Notes: generated by a model not told the origin, from the letters alone. 64,000 nt of DNA from Scortum barcoo (GCA_023238725.1 CM041540.1:2073001-2137000), one strand, 5' to 3'; numbered from the stretch's first letter, positions 49,801-57,118 are shown. Translations and numbers: made by a program.

Positions 49801-51194
49801 GATGGAGGAGGAAAGTGGAAGTAAAGCGGAGCAGAGGAGCGCAGAGTTAATGATATGAACTGTATTAAAGTAAGTTGAAGGGATGGATTTTCTCCTGCGC
49901 TCCACTGAATCTGTCAAACTCTGAACAACACTAAGTTTCCTCTTCAGTCTTTAACTTTGAGGAAAAAATCAAATTAATCCTCTTCCTTCACCAAAGTTTC
50001 TACGCTGCCAAAAAAAAAAAACGAGAGTTTCTCTTTCATACCTCACCTCTCACGCTGGGAACTTTCCATTTAATGACGTCCTTTAAGACAAAGTTCCTCT
50101 TTGATACTTTTACTTTCATGCCGAACATTTTACCCCTAATTATGAACCTTTAAAAGAAACTTTTGCTTTCATTATCAACCTTTTAAAAGACACTTTAGCT
50201 TTAATAACGCATATTTCCTCGCTGGAATGTTTCTGTTTAACTGCCATTAAAAAGGGAAAGTCTTCTTTTACTAAAACATCAGTGAACTTTGAGTTTTCGA
50301 CCCACTGGCTGCCTCATGAGTTAGTAGATATATAATATACAAAAGTATGTGGACAGTCCTTCTGCTAGATTTTTAATGATATCTACTTCATACAGAAACA
50401 CAGGACTCAAACAACGATACAGGTTTATGTTTTGGATGACATTTTCATCGTATTTCGTCCATTATTTTGACATTTCTTGAATGGCAGGAAAATCTTTCCC
50501 TCCTCCAACATGATGATTCCCTCGTGCACAAATAGAGGTCCGGTGTTTTTTCCAGGTCAGTGTGGCAGAGCTTCACTCAGCTCTGACCTCCACCCCATCC
50601 AACACATCTGGGATGAACCCGGAGCCAGAACTCAGTGCTGGACCTCGCTGATGCTCTCGGGTCTGGGTGGGAGTAAAAATCTGCAGCTTGTTCAACATCT
50701 GCTGGAAAAAAAGTGATTTTTTTTATGAATTTGACTGCTGGTCCCCAAAGTATAAACATTTTTATTTTAATTGAGCCATAATCTGTGCTCTGTCTACGAC
50801 CACAAATAGTAAAATCATCAATGTTGTGAGTTCAAACTTTATCACACTGTGGGGTGTAATAACTCTTTATCCTCTCGGGGGTTGCAATATTTCTGTCTTT
50901 CTTTTCATCCTGAGTGTCACAGAAGGGTTTTAAAATTAAAATGACTTTGCTATCATCTTGTTTTCCTTCCTGTCTCATATCATCTGTCATCTTCCCTCCA
51001 TTATTTCCCGTCTTTCTCTCGTCCTCCTTTCTTTCCTCAGTTGAAGGAGTTCATACAGTCCAGCGGCGTGGGGGCGGGGCCTGCGTTACCGCGGGCGCTG
51101 GAGATCGTCGAGGGCAACGTGCGTCTGGCACCGCCTCCACCGGCGGCAGTTCTACCAGTGGCTGCGCAAACCTCCGGGCCCTGCCCTCGGCTAA
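12829..51194 (+). CDS. trhde: trhde: thyrotropin-releasing hormone-degrading ectoenzyme, C-terminal part (14 exons, 5' end outside window)
   Basis: TRHDE is a type II membrane ectopeptidase of family M1. It removes the pyroglutamyl residue from TRH outside the cell and so ends TRH signalling. The exons here encode the end of the catalytic domain, including the WIAYKKGAAL segment with the catalytic Tyr, and then the alpha-helical ERAP1_C-like domain (LLGNINQTGYFRVNYD, NRAGLIDDAF, FLPWHAASRALY, LACSFGN, DIVYCTGVSL, EALTCSD, YGEALFMNSKLI). These segments match vertebrate TRHDE closely from memory, better than APN, ERAP or LNPEP. Joined exons: 12829-12966, 13584-13649, 17895-17960, 18570-18748, 26146-26234, 27934-28067, 28164-28219, 35492-35639, 36083-36186, 36668-36775, 45742-45909, 48442-48582, 48665-48746, 51041-51194. 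Phases agree across all junctions. The readable part is about 540 residues of a family protein of about 1020. If the 19-exon human layout holds, these are exons 6-19 (inference). Some fish carry more than one trhde copy; which one this is cannot be told. A one-base frameshift is apparent in the last exon. Confidence 0.95.
12967..13583 (+). other. trhde intron a-b
   Basis: 617 bp, GTACAG...TGTAG. Apart from the open read-through to 13059 I see nothing in it. Confidence 0.9.
13584..13649 (+). CDS. trhde: trhde exon b
   Basis: 22 codons, phase 0-0, between the acceptor CTGTCTGTAG and the consensus donor GTGAGT. It reads GAALIRMLANVMGQ then PLFQKGLN. Human TRHDE has GAALIRMLANFMGH at this place. 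It continues directly from IAYKK of exon a and completes the conserved M1 segment YxKGA. Confidence 0.93.
15002..15030. repeat. (CA)n microsatellite
   Basis: About 14 uninterrupted CA units. Confidence 0.97.
15284..15480 (-). mobile_element. retroposon tail fragment, GATA-tailed family (copy 1)
   Basis: GATAGATAGAC then AACTTTAATGATCTCC followed by an A-rich stretch resembles the copies at 58379 and 60694, read as the reverse complement of GGGATCAATAAAGT(ATCT)n. This is a common fish retroposon tail. Diverged. Confidence 0.5.
16645..16734. repeat. compound (CA)n/(CG) microsatellite
   Basis: About 90 bp of alternating CA with regularly spaced CG steps (ACGC). The whole run is alternating purine/pyrimidine. 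Confidence 0.97.
17895..17960 (+). CDS. trhde: trhde exon c
   Basis: 22 codons, phase 0-0, with acceptor TTTTTCAG and donor GTAACA. It reads DYLLSHMYSNAARDDLWNKL followed by SQ. The family sequence is DYL...YGNAARNDLWNTLSE, the end of the M1 catalytic domain. Length and phase agree with exons b and d. Confidence 0.93.
17961..18569 (+). other. trhde intron c-d
   Basis: 609 bp, GTAACA...TTGTCCAG. It contains a perfect X-box-like palindrome at 18248-18261 and a homeodomain-site-rich stretch at 18335-18480. Confidence 0.88.
18248..18261. promoter_or_regulatory. RFX X-box-like palindrome
   Basis: GTTGCCATGGTAAC, a match to the RFX consensus from general knowledge. Function is inferred only. Confidence 0.35.
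18570..18748 (+). CDS. trhde: trhde exon d
   Basis: 59 codons plus AG (ends phase 2). The acceptor is TTTGTCCAG and the donor GTAGGT. It contains DRWTLQMGYPVVTISKN, matching the family's DQWTLQMGYPVITI at the start of the beta-sandwich region. Its C-terminal loop (YGQEVKDNN) is about six residues shorter than in human TRHDE. It has an N-glycosylation sequon in KNQSEQ. Confidence 0.93.
20060..20260. repeat. pyrimidine-rich tract
   Basis: Strongly T/C-biased + strand. The 150-codon open frame across it (19871-20323) is a by-product of composition. Confidence 0.65.
23524..23550. repeat. (CA)n microsatellite
   Basis: About 13 CA units; a (TG)n run of similar size lies at 23464-23480 and another near 23627-23653. 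Confidence 0.95.
26146..26234 (+). CDS. trhde: trhde exon e
   Basis: 89 bp that completes the Ser codon split with exon d, then LQWQVPLTVAVGNAS and SLIWINNKT. The family sequence is YLWQIPLTIVVGN...IIWVSNKS. The acceptor TTTCTGTAG and donor GTAAAG fit the phases of exons d and f. A second AG (ACAG before TGG) lies 6 bases inside but would break the phase. Sequons occur at NAS and NKT. Confidence 0.88.
26235..27933 (+). other. trhde intron e-f
   Basis: 1.7 kb, GTAAAG...TTGTCTCAG. Its first third is a degenerate minisatellite (26480-27020). The remainder shows nothing I can assign. Confidence 0.85.
26480..27020. repeat. degenerate minisatellite, unit about 45-60 bp
   Basis: A unit close to TTGTTCTGTTTTTGGAG then AATAAAACT recurs about ten times with substitutions and small indels (for example near 26560, 26645, 26695, 26750, 26960). 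It is T-rich, and open frames within it are by-products. Confidence 0.7.
27934..28067 (+). CDS. trhde: trhde exon f
   Basis: 134 bp; the first two bases complete a Glu codon with exon e. The acceptor is TTTTGTCTCAG and the donor GTATGT. It reads THMIGQMDDKTWLLGN, then INQTGYFRVNYDLQNWKLL. The GNINQTGYFRVNYD block is essentially the TRHDE sequence and a hallmark of the M1 C-terminal half. The DNA coding LLGN carries an X-box-like palindrome (27971-27983). Confidence 0.96.
28068..28163 (+). other. trhde intron f-g (96 bp)
   Basis: Short intron, GTATGT...CTCTTTCAG, with a long pyrimidine tract before the acceptor. Confidence 0.93.
28164..28219 (+). CDS. trhde: trhde exon g
   Basis: 56 bp, phase 0 to 2, separated from exon f by a 96-bp intron. 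It reads IISVGNRAGLIDDAFNLA. NRAGLIDDAF is highly conserved in this family at the start of the ERAP1_C helical domain. The acceptor is CTCTTTCAG and the donor GTGAGT. Confidence 0.95.
30281..30294. promoter_or_regulatory. RFX X-box-like palindrome
   Basis: GTCGCCATGGTAAC, one mismatch from the perfect site at 18248. Confidence 0.3.
32438..32520. repeat. fish dispersed repeat fragment (AGCTAAGCTAA type)
   Basis: CTTTGGACAAAGCCAGGCTAG, CCCCTGTTTCCAGTC and TATGCTAAGCTAAGCTA in this order is a sequence I remember as very common in teleost introns. The family assignment is not certain. Confidence 0.6.
34060..34610. mobile_element. non-autonomous TIR transposon (family 1), long copy about 550 bp
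   Basis: The left end AAAGAAACCAAGAATGGCC then GTGCTTCAATT matches the TIR of the 3629-3941 copy. GTTATCTCGAGATAATGAG and GATAATTAACC follow as in that copy. The block CTCCACATTTAGGCCTTAAT, then TTATGGATCCT and CACAGTGATCTTGAAGGTT, is shared with it (about 34428-34500 against 3811-3880). About 240 bp in the middle (34195-34430) have no counterpart in the short copy. The right end is eroded. Confidence 0.65.
35492..35639 (+). CDS. trhde: trhde exon h
   Basis: 148 bp. It completes an Arg codon, then reads AGYLPQGVPLQLIGYL, EETSFLPWHAASRALYQLD and KLLDRTDEYSLFS. FLPWHAASRALYPLDKLLDR is the human counterpart. The acceptor is TGTCTCTCAG. The donor GTAAAC follows TTC AGT. Confidence 0.95.
35640..36082 (+). 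other. trhde intron h-i, UG-repeat-rich
   Basis: 443 bp, GTAAAC...TTCACAG. From 35793 to the acceptor nearly all of it is TG repeat or TGTTTG-type degenerate repeat, so the transcript carries a long UG-rich stretch next to the 3' splice site. The first part has ATCAGTCAGTCA-type short repeats (about 35680-35720). Confidence 0.9.
35793..35824. repeat. (TG)n microsatellite
   Basis: About 16 TG units, continuing as degenerate TG-rich sequence to about 36080. Confidence 0.97.
36083..36186 (+). CDS. trhde: trhde exon i
   Basis: 104 bp, phase 0 to 2. It reads DYVLKQVASRYHQMGWPTN, then GNILQASYQT. It aligns with EYILKQVATTYIKLGWP and LVQASYQHE of human TRHDE. The acceptor TTCACAG directly follows a long TG-rich stretch. 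The donor GTACGC is not a strong match to consensus. Confidence 0.93.
36187..36667 (+). other. trhde intron i-j
   Basis: 481 bp, GTACGC...TCTTCAG. Nothing else is seen in it. Confidence 0.9.
36668..36775 (+). CDS. trhde: trhde exon j
   Basis: 108 bp, phase 2 to 2. It reads ELQRELIMLACSFGNKQC, then HRQAVAYISDWISSNKN. The paired cysteines of LACSFGNxxC are conserved in the family. The acceptor is TGTCTTCAG and the donor GTACGA. Confidence 0.95.
37502..37513 (+). repeat. left target site duplication of Rex3
   Basis: GGTGTACCTGTC, identical to 39763-39774, directly before the first Rex3-like sequence. Confidence 0.75.
37514..39762 (+). mobile_element. Rex3 (RTE-clade) LINE, 5'-truncated, decayed, with 12-bp target site duplication
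   Basis: Conceptual pieces: DMESEWALFRAA, GGELLTSTRQIVGRWKEYLED, VPLEWQTGVVVPIFKKGDQR, QCGFRPGRGT, VRIAGSKSDSL, LLFADDVVLLA (FADD at 38941-38952), AAECEEAGMKISTSKSEAM, SIYVPTLTCGHELW, SQLRWFGHL. The order is that of the RT and C-terminal part of fish Rex3. Sites resembling the published Rex3 PCR primers (from memory) occur at 38373-38392 and 38830-38850. Several frame changes and stops (for example at 38278, 38920 and 39211) make it non-coding. GGTGTACCTGTC occurs on both sides, at 37502-37513 and 39763-39774. It lies in the same orientation as trhde. Confidence 0.9.
39763..39774 (+). repeat. right target site duplication of Rex3
   Basis: GGTGTACCTGTC, directly after the Rex3 3' end (GACAGACGGAT). 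The exact border within GGATGG is ambiguous because Rex3 ends in GATG units. Confidence 0.75.
40500..41110. other. possible conserved non-coding block
   Basis: Unlike its surroundings this stretch is not low-complexity. It has many TAATTA/ATTAAT-type sites (TATTAATTAC, CAATAATTG, CCAATTACC, GAATATTAATCACG, GATTAAAGCC). No ORF and no repeat character were seen. Conservation cannot be checked here. Confidence 0.25.
42278..42790. mobile_element. non-autonomous TIR element about 513 bp (family 3)
   Basis: The 21 bases at 42278-42298 (TGTATATAAAGATGGA...) are the reverse complement of 42770-42790 with one mismatch. The interior begins with GATCGCCCCCTGGTGGCT, a motif common in fish dispersed repeats. 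It has no ORF. Its class is unknown to me. Confidence 0.72.
43376..43400. repeat. (CA)n microsatellite
   Basis: About 12 CA units. Confidence 0.96.
43861..43890. repeat. (CA)n microsatellite
   Basis: 15 CA units. Confidence 0.97.
43981..44004. repeat. (AC)n microsatellite
   Basis: 12 AC units, 90 bp after the previous array. Confidence 0.97.
44082..44109. repeat. (TG)n microsatellite, opposite sense to neighbours
   Basis: About 14 GT units. With the AC array at 43981 it could form an imperfect hairpin with a loop of about 75 bases. Confidence 0.96.
45742..45909 (+). CDS. trhde: trhde exon k
   Basis: 168 bp, phase 2 to 2. It reads IPPNIRDIVYCTGVSLMDED, then VWEFIWMKFHSSNAVSEKK and ILLEALTCSDNIFLLN. 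Near-identical to human TRHDE, and the best conserved block in the window. The acceptor is TTTTTTTGCAG. The donor GTCCAA deviates from consensus at +3 to +6, but phase and homology place the junction here. Confidence 0.96.
46400..46580 (+). repeat. dispersed repeat family 4 (GGTCTCCACCACCTCC), copy 1
   Basis: TTTGGTCTCCACCACCTCC, then TTTGTTCACCAGCTGCTCTC and TCTGTTTGGTG. The same order is found at 58772-58890, and the first block in reverse at 60970-61015. I recall it as a common fish repeat but cannot name it. Confidence 0.65.
46985..47010. repeat. (TG)n microsatellite
   Basis: About 13 TG units followed by a G run. Confidence 0.96.
48060..48310. repeat. degenerate repeats of GCTAAAACAT/ATGTTTTAGC
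   Basis: TGTCAGTATGCTAAAA occurs at about 48072 and 48287, with TTTTAGCATGTTATAAAACA and TTTTAGCATGTACAGGTTAT between them. Some copies are inverted, so short hairpins are possible. Confidence 0.6.
48403..48416. promoter_or_regulatory. RFX X-box-like palindrome
   Basis: GTTGCCATGGTTAC, 26 bp before exon l and within the polypyrimidine/acceptor region. Function is not inferred. Confidence 0.3.
48442..48582 (+). CDS. trhde: trhde exon l
   Basis: 141 bp, phase 2 to 2. It reads LLNLSLTSDLVPEQDVIDVI, then IHVGRNPQGRNLAWKYF and REKWDVLNA. It aligns with the DAIDVIIHVARNPHGRDLAWKFF block of human TRHDE. The acceptor is TCTCCTAG and the donor GTGAGA. Confidence 0.95.
48583..48664 (+). other. trhde intron l-m (82 bp)
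   Basis: Shortest intron in the window, GTGAGA...CCCCTCAG. Confidence 0.94.
48665..48746 (+). CDS. trhde: trhde exon m
   Basis: 82 bp. It completes an Arg codon and reads YGEALFMNSKLIGGVTEF, then LNTEKELNE. It is almost identical to human TRHDE. It follows exon l after an 82-bp intron. The acceptor is CCCCTCAG and the donor GTAAAT. Confidence 0.96.
50060..50240. repeat. degenerate tandem repeat, unit about 45 bp
   Basis: ACCTTTAAAAGA(A)ACTTTTGCTTTCATTA and relatives recur about four times (near 50085, 50105, 50148, 50190). Similar in style to the minisatellite at 26480. Confidence 0.55.
50336..50763 (+). mobile_element. Tc1-like transposon remnant (short, internally deleted)
   Basis: It starts TACAAAAGTATGTGGACAG and ends GGTCCCCAAAGTATAAACA, which resemble inverted ends of a common fish element. 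The interior has CTCTGACCTCCACCCCATCC then AACACATCTGGGATGAAC, corresponding to the Tc1-type 'DLNPIEHLWDEL' region (here SSDLHPIQHIWDE). No complete transposase. Confidence 0.65.
51041..51194 (+). CDS. trhde: trhde terminal exon n, with apparent one-base frameshift
   Basis: After the acceptor TTTCCTCAG the frame reads LKEFIQSSGVG and then RALEIVEGNVR, matching LKNF...RAVETVEANVR of human TRHDE. The family continues with W..L....F.QWL.K. Here that segment is present, but in the +1 frame: WHRLHRRQFYQWLRK, from TGG at 51126 to a stop at 51192-51194. One surplus base (about 51122-51125) therefore separates the two parts. Read without correction, the frame runs on as a Pro/Ala-rich tail (LAPPPPAAVLPVAAQ...) to a stop at 51242-51244, 39 residues after NVR. 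This may be an assembly error or a real allele. Confidence covers both the exon and the shift. Confidence 0.85.
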
Positions 51195-52500
51195 CGTTAA
51201 TGCTAACACAGAGTGGAGCGACTGCAAATGGACTGCTAAGCTAATGAGAGCTTACAGATGCAGTCAGAGAGAATGAAGAGAGCGTCTGATTGGCTGATGG
51301 AAAATCAGCTGGTTTCTGTGCTAGTTTTGCTTTTAAAGAAATTAGTTTTCAAATGTTTTTTATTTCGGGTGGGTTATTTGTGTGGCCGTGTGGTCAAACT
51401 GGTTTTTGCGCTGTGAAAAAGAAACGACAAATTCAGGTGACCAAAGCTGCTAACTAGCTAGCAGTCACTGATTCAGTAATTGTTAGCTAGCAGTTAGCCT
51501 CAAACCCCCCATGACTAAATCACCCCCAAGACTGACGATATACACCGAGAGAAGAGTCTGCTGTCAGATGAAGAAAACTTTAAACACAGTTTGTCCAACG
51601 GCTAAACAAACTTTTCACCATTACAGATGAAACATTTAATTTCTATTCCTGTGAAACGCCTCTACACACAGAGCAGTGTTAAAAATGTTTATCTGCAAAA
51701 CATTTAGTGCCAAAACTTTGCAATTATAATTTTAAATGAGATATTACAGCAGTGGATAATGGTTGTTGCAGTTTCTTTTTGACAAAACTTTCAGGAAGTT
51801 TTCAATGAAAGACAAAATATAATTCATCATTAAAACTTTGTGGAAGCTTCCTGACATACACGATATCCTGAAGTACGATACTTTAGAAGTACGATATGTG
51901 TTGTGATGCAAATTTACATTCAATGAGATGTTTGGTGAGGAAGTGCAGATGTTTCATCACCATCAACACTGAAAGGCTCCCAGTTTATCACGGCTGAGCT
52001 AAAAAACAGAGCTTTTGACTGTCTTCACCTGAAATCATCCACAAAGCATCCAGATAAAATGTTATCACTCTCAAAGCAACAAGCAACGATAAAGATGTAT
52101 TCATAGATGTACTATTTGGCATTTCCATATAAAACTCCTCACTGAGCAGAGACCCAGAACACTTTAAATCGGACCTTCCTGTGTTCGCCACATTAAACCA
52201 GCTGATTGTCAGAGGCAGTCGTCTACATGTCGACTCACTGTCCTCATTCACACTCATTAACTTTCCACAACATTCAAACTGCTTCAGCTTGAATTTAAAA
52301 AGCAGCTTTGTGTTTTCTTTTTAGGATCAAAAACTACCACTGTTTGGAGAATATCAGTGGGTTTGCAAGGCTTTGTGGAGGCTTTGCTTCAGAAATGTAC
52401 TTTGAATAAAAAAGCTCATAATCACTTCAGAGAACACCACGTGGAAGAAACATTTTCCACCGAAAAGCAGTGATGTTGTGGTTTGTTGTGTGTGAACCAG
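51195..52500 (+). other. presumed trhde 3' UTR
   Basis: It follows the terminal exon with no splice acceptor and no coding character. Candidate polyadenylation signals are ATTAAA (51829-51834) and AATAAA (52405-52410). The true 3' end cannot be fixed from sequence alone. Confidence 0.5.
52405..52410 (+). terminator. candidate polyadenylation signal AATAAA
   Basis: First canonical AATAAA after the trhde stop, about 1.2 kb downstream. Confidence 0.35.
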
Positions 52501-53740
52501 CAGAGCTAGAGAACTTTTTTAAACGGCTTACAGTGAATAACAACAAGGCAAAAAAGGATTCTCACATTACGTTACAAAAATGAACCATGAATTTAAAGCA
52601 TCTCCACTGACCTTTATTTTATTTGACTTTTTTGGCGGTCTGTTTGGACAAAGGCGGTAGTGTTTTATCTAACATTACATAACGTCTGACTTCACGGGAA
52701 ACTCTGACCCTGTGGCAGACAGTAAGAATAACTATTAGAAACTAAAAGAAAGCTAAAAGAAATCTTCTTTCTGTTGGTCTAATTTGCTTCTGCAGGTCAA
52801 ATACAGACATCTATGACATTATGATCCATAAGGCTGTTTCATAAGCAGTTAAAGAGTCTCTCTCTTCTGTGCCATCTATAAATTTACGTGTTTTTACCTG
52901 TTGGAAAGTGGAAAAAAAAGATTGTTTAAATAAAAATGTTCTCTTTTGAAAGTAAAAGTACAGAACCAAACTATTACAGCCATAAAAATCAACCAAATCA
53001 ATGTTTAAAAAGTTGCTTCTTACTAATTTTCTTTATTAGTTTCTTCGAACTGGTATTTTTTTTCTCAGACATCTGTTGTTCATTTTATTTGAGAGAAAAA
53101 TTGAGAGAAAAAAAAAACTATAGCCAATATCCAATATATTACAACCCACACATGATCCAGGGCAACTGTCAGAAATCACTGTCTTGTGCAGTCAGGGTTA
53201 GAGTTGAATTGATTTGAGCCTTTTTACTCTTGCTCTGGTCACTGCAATTCTAATTTAAATGTGGGAACTTGTGACACAACAAAGTACGATTTTACTTAAG
53301 ATAACAATTTTGACACAGCTCGTGTTAAAATACTTTGTCCAAACTCCACACACCTGAAATCTTTCAGTGAAATTGCTTCTTATTTAATGATCTAGTAAAA
53401 ATTTCAAGTAATACAAATCAGTAAAGGAACTGACAGATGAGAATGGGCAGTGAATCTTTCATTGTAGAAAAGTGAAAGGGACTATAAAACTACAGTTTCA
53501 ACTGTGTGACAGCTTTTCTGACTTACTGTAACCTCGGAGATTTGAACTCTGACCAAAATCATTTTGTGGTTTTACAAAGCACAAAACCAGAAAGTTGCTG
53601 AATGAAGCACATCGGCCTCAGCTGCTGGACAGAAACTAAAGTCACAACAACATATTTTTTTAGCCAATCAATGGTTAGCTTTCAATTAACCCTTTTTCTT
53701 TCCTCAAATGGACAAAAAAATGAGCGGATTCAAAATGGAG
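52501..53740. other. AT-rich sequence, nothing assigned
   Basis: Could be further 3' UTR or intergenic. No ORF with protein character and no recognised repeat. Confidence 0.5.
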
Positions 53741-54480
53741 GATGGTAAAATTGCAGCAAGGAAATCGCCAAATGGACAACGGAGACTATGTGGCTTATGT
53801 GGAGTGTCTTTATTTGCAGATGATGTGGCTTTTTAAATGACTCTGTATATGGGGTTATATTGGGACATGAGTGATTCATCATCAGTGAACTTTTTCAGCT
53901 CGTGGACAGATCTGACATCTCGAAGGAATTTACAGGAGCGGTGAAAATTTTACAGTCAGCAGGATTGTAAATTTCGCAAAGCAATGGACTCAAGCGATGG
54001 ACTCGTAGCCCGGTGGACTCCACAAGGCTTTGAATTTTAAACTGTGATGGATTATAAGTGCAACGGATTCTTTAAAGGACAACATTGTCTGCAGAGTGAC
54101 AAATTCTTTCATGCATTTTATGGGGAGATGGATACAGTTGACCTCTGTGGTGCGATAAAGTCCAAGTAAAGCCTTTTACTGACCGTAAACTACACGGTTT
54201 GACAGATCAGATGGCATGATGGAGTCTTTAATGTCACAACGGAGTAAACAACACAACTGATTCTGCAGCTCTGTGGCAGAAAGTATGAAGGACTCTGCAG
54301 GTCAACAGGTTTTCTTTCTATCAACGTGGATTGTACAGAATAATGGGATTTGCAGTGCGACAGACTCTGTGACAGAAGAGTCTTCTGGGACAGATTTTAC
54401 AGCGAGGATATCTGCAGTTTTAAACATAAATGATCCCGGACTGTGGGGTAGAGCGTCTTGGAAACGATGAACTGGACATG
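53740..54480. repeat. degenerate GATGGACTC-type repeat region
   Basis: Variants of (C/A)(A/G)ATGGACTC, GTG(C/A)GACAGACTCTG and GATTCTGCAG recur at irregular 14-30 bp spacing, clearest at 53985-54020 (three in a row) and 54190-54400. Confidence 0.5.
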
Positions 54481-55993
54481 AAGTCCAGATGAACGCTTAG
54501 AGATGAGATTATACTGAATTTTGGACTCGAAATGAATGAAGTTTTGAAAAGTCTGATGTGTTGAACCTTCGTCCCGTCGAACAGACTTTTTAAAGTTATT
54601 GCTCTTCTGTTAGATCCGGCTTTGATGTTAATAATTGAGCCATATATGAATTAATGGGCCTGCCTGCTTCTATACACTGTGTCCAGTGACGTGAGTGTGT
54701 GTGTGTATGTGTGTGTGTGTGTGTGTATGTGTGTGTGTGTGTGACGAGTGTGATGATGATGATGAAGGTAATAAGATTACTTGCAGCAGCGTTGGTGGCG
54801 ACTGTGACTGATTAAAATTATGATAATTAAAATTATTATGATTACGATCAGATGAGGGTGATGGTGTTGATGATGGGCGAGTGAAAATTGTTGAGATGTG
54901 AAAAAGCCAATTAGTATTATTATAATTATGCTAATTATTCAGTGCATTTTGAACCTGTTTCGTCCTGTCAGGAGATTTTGGTTTCAAAACAAATCTGCCC
55001 CATGTACAATAAACACTGTAAATCATGCGAATATAATATTTAAAATTTGAAGAAGTTGGTGAGAATTGTGTTATGATAATGAAGACGTTGATGATGAGTT
55101 AACTGATGACGAGTTGGGACCAAAATGTGCCGGAAAGTTTAATCCCAGTTCCTGTTTGCACCGCTGTGGTTTCCTGTGTTTTGATGATTGGACGATATTA
55201 AAATGGTTAACCTTGTGTGTGATCCGGTCTGTTTCCATATAATACTTTGTACCACTTTAGGAGACAATTAATGCAAGTTTCAAACAAAACAGTTGTCGCA
55301 TAAAGGAGTTATTGATTTATTTAAGAAATTCCAGTTAAAAAGTTAAGATGCAAAAATCTCTTCTCATCACATTTTTTCTTCTTCCTCTTCACCACTTTTC
55401 TTCAAAAATTCAGAGTCTGAGGGAAACTGATGCAAAAAAAAGCTGCTCCAATGATGTTTAAGCCATATTTGCAATGAATAATAACACCAGTATACTCCTA
55501 TACAGACATTATATTAACAGCGAGACGGCAGACAGGTCAGATTTCTTGCTAATGTCACTGTCGATGATAGTTTGGTCCTCACTCTTTACTTTCCCCTGCC
55601 GGAGCTCAGCCTGCCAGCTGCTGTCGACATCTGTGCAAATACTCAAAACTTCAGAGGGAAAGAAATATGTCATTTTTTCTTACTTTTAATAATACAAAAA
55701 GTCCATTTAAAAGTCACTTTCATGTTTGAGTGCACAAACGGATGACTTATTCAAGCGCTCCCATAAAAGGCTTGGAAAGAAACATTAACTGTGTCAAAAA
55801 CAGCACAGCCGTAGTAGTAAAGTTGTGTAGCGGTAGTTTCTCATCAGTGGTGTTGACGTAGCTGGTTGCCATGGAAACACAGCGAAGAGTCAGGTGTCCC
55901 ACTTTTTCAAAAATATCATCACGACAAATCGCCATTTAACTCGAGGAAGGAAGAAGAGCGAACGGCAGCGGGATTCAAACCAGCAACCTCCAG

Positions 55994-55996
<3 letters not shown>
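54481..55996. other. intergenic sequence with GATGATGAT and TG runs
   Basis: Apart from the TG array (54691-54743), short GATGAT runs (about 54750-54890, 55080-55110) and one X-box-like site (55865), nothing can be assigned. Confidence 0.6.
54691..54743. repeat. (TG)n/(TATG) microsatellite
   Basis: About 53 bp of TG with two TATG interruptions. Confidence 0.96.

Positions 55997-56024
<28 letters not shown>
55997..56024. repeat. (TG)n microsatellite
   Basis: 14 TG units. Confidence 0.97.
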
Positions 56025-56150
56025 ACATCTCTCTAAACTTCATCCTCAGTGATGAATGACTCCACAGTTTTTCCCACAGCATCATGGGAAATCACACTGT
56101 GGCTACACACAGAAGAGTTTACATTGTTACACATGCGTACTGTGTGTGTC

Positions 56151-56152
<2 letters not shown>

Positions 56153-56180
<28 letters not shown>
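56153..56180. repeat. (TG)n microsatellite
   Basis: About 14 TG units, 130 bp from the previous array. Confidence 0.97.
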
Positions 56181-56184
<4 letters not shown>

Positions 56185-56397
56185 TGTGCGGCGAGATTAA
56201 TGGGACCCGGAAAGGAAGTGACAGAGAGAGAAATGAGCTAAACAGATGATAGAGAGAGAGAGAAAGAGGGAGATAGAAGAGTACTTTGCTGTTGTACGAA
56301 TGAAAAGGAGAGTCGGTTTACTCTCAAAACCAAATTGAATCTGTCGTTTTTCTCGGGCAAAACGGTGAGTTTATAACAGAGGAGAAAAGCTGTTTGT

Positions 56398-56555
56398 GGA
56401 GGTGAAAAAGGGAAGATTGAAAGGAAGAGGAAGGTAACAAGAAAAGACAGGAAGATTAAAGAGAGGGAAGGGCAGAAAGAAGAGAAGGTGGAGGATAAAT
56501 AGAGGCGAAAAGTGAAGGACGAACAAAAAGGAGAAAATGATAGAAAGTTCACAAA
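56398..56555. repeat. polypurine tract 1
   Basis: Mostly A/G on the + strand (GGGAAGATTGAAAGGAAGAGG style). Open frames on the minus strand here are compositional. Confidence 0.8.
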
Positions 56556-56737
56556 AAAAACTGACAGTTTTCACTTTATTAATCTTTTGCTGTGTCCAAA
56601 TCGATCTCTGCTCCCACCTCGACGTCACCTCTGACATTATTTTTCATGTGTGTAAAGATCGGTACAAAGGTCACTTTGTCCAACTTTCTCCGGCTGTCAG
56701 TGAACGTGACAGATGTATTTGAACGTTACATGTGGAG

Positions 56738-57118
56738 GTTTGAAAGGAGTCATGAAGAAAGGAGGGAATCAAGCAAAGCAAAGAACGAGAAGAAGGAAGG
56801 GAGGAAAAAGATAAAAGAGTGGAGAAGGGAAGGAGAAATTAGAGATTGATGGAAGAAGGTGAGAATAAAATGCAGGAGGCGGAGGAAAGAAATGAGGGAA
56901 GGTGGAGGATGAAAAGGAAGGTAAACGAAATGAAAGAGGAGAGAAGCGAAGAGGATTGAAAGGAAGGCAGAGGAGAAAATAAATAGGAGGGAGAGGTCAA
57001 GAAAGAGACCAAGGGAAGCAGAGAATGAAAGGAGGAATGAGAGAAGAGAGGAAGAGAAAAGAGAGGAAGGAAAGCAAGAAAGAAAGGAGAAAAAAAGGCC
57101 CGAAAGAGGGAAATAAGG
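56738..57118. repeat. polypurine tract 2 (about 380 bp)
   Basis: A long run of GGAAGG/GAGAAG/GAAAGGA variants with rare pyrimidines. Mirror-like segments make triplex (H-DNA) structure possible. The minus-strand Ser/Leu/Phe-rich ORF over it is a by-product. Confidence 0.85.

Larger units (their letters stand above)
48747..51040 (+). other. trhde intron m-n
   Basis: 2.3 kb, GTAAAT...TTCCTCAG. It holds degenerate tandem repeats (about 50060-50240) and a Tc1-like remnant (50336-50763). Confidence 0.87.
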
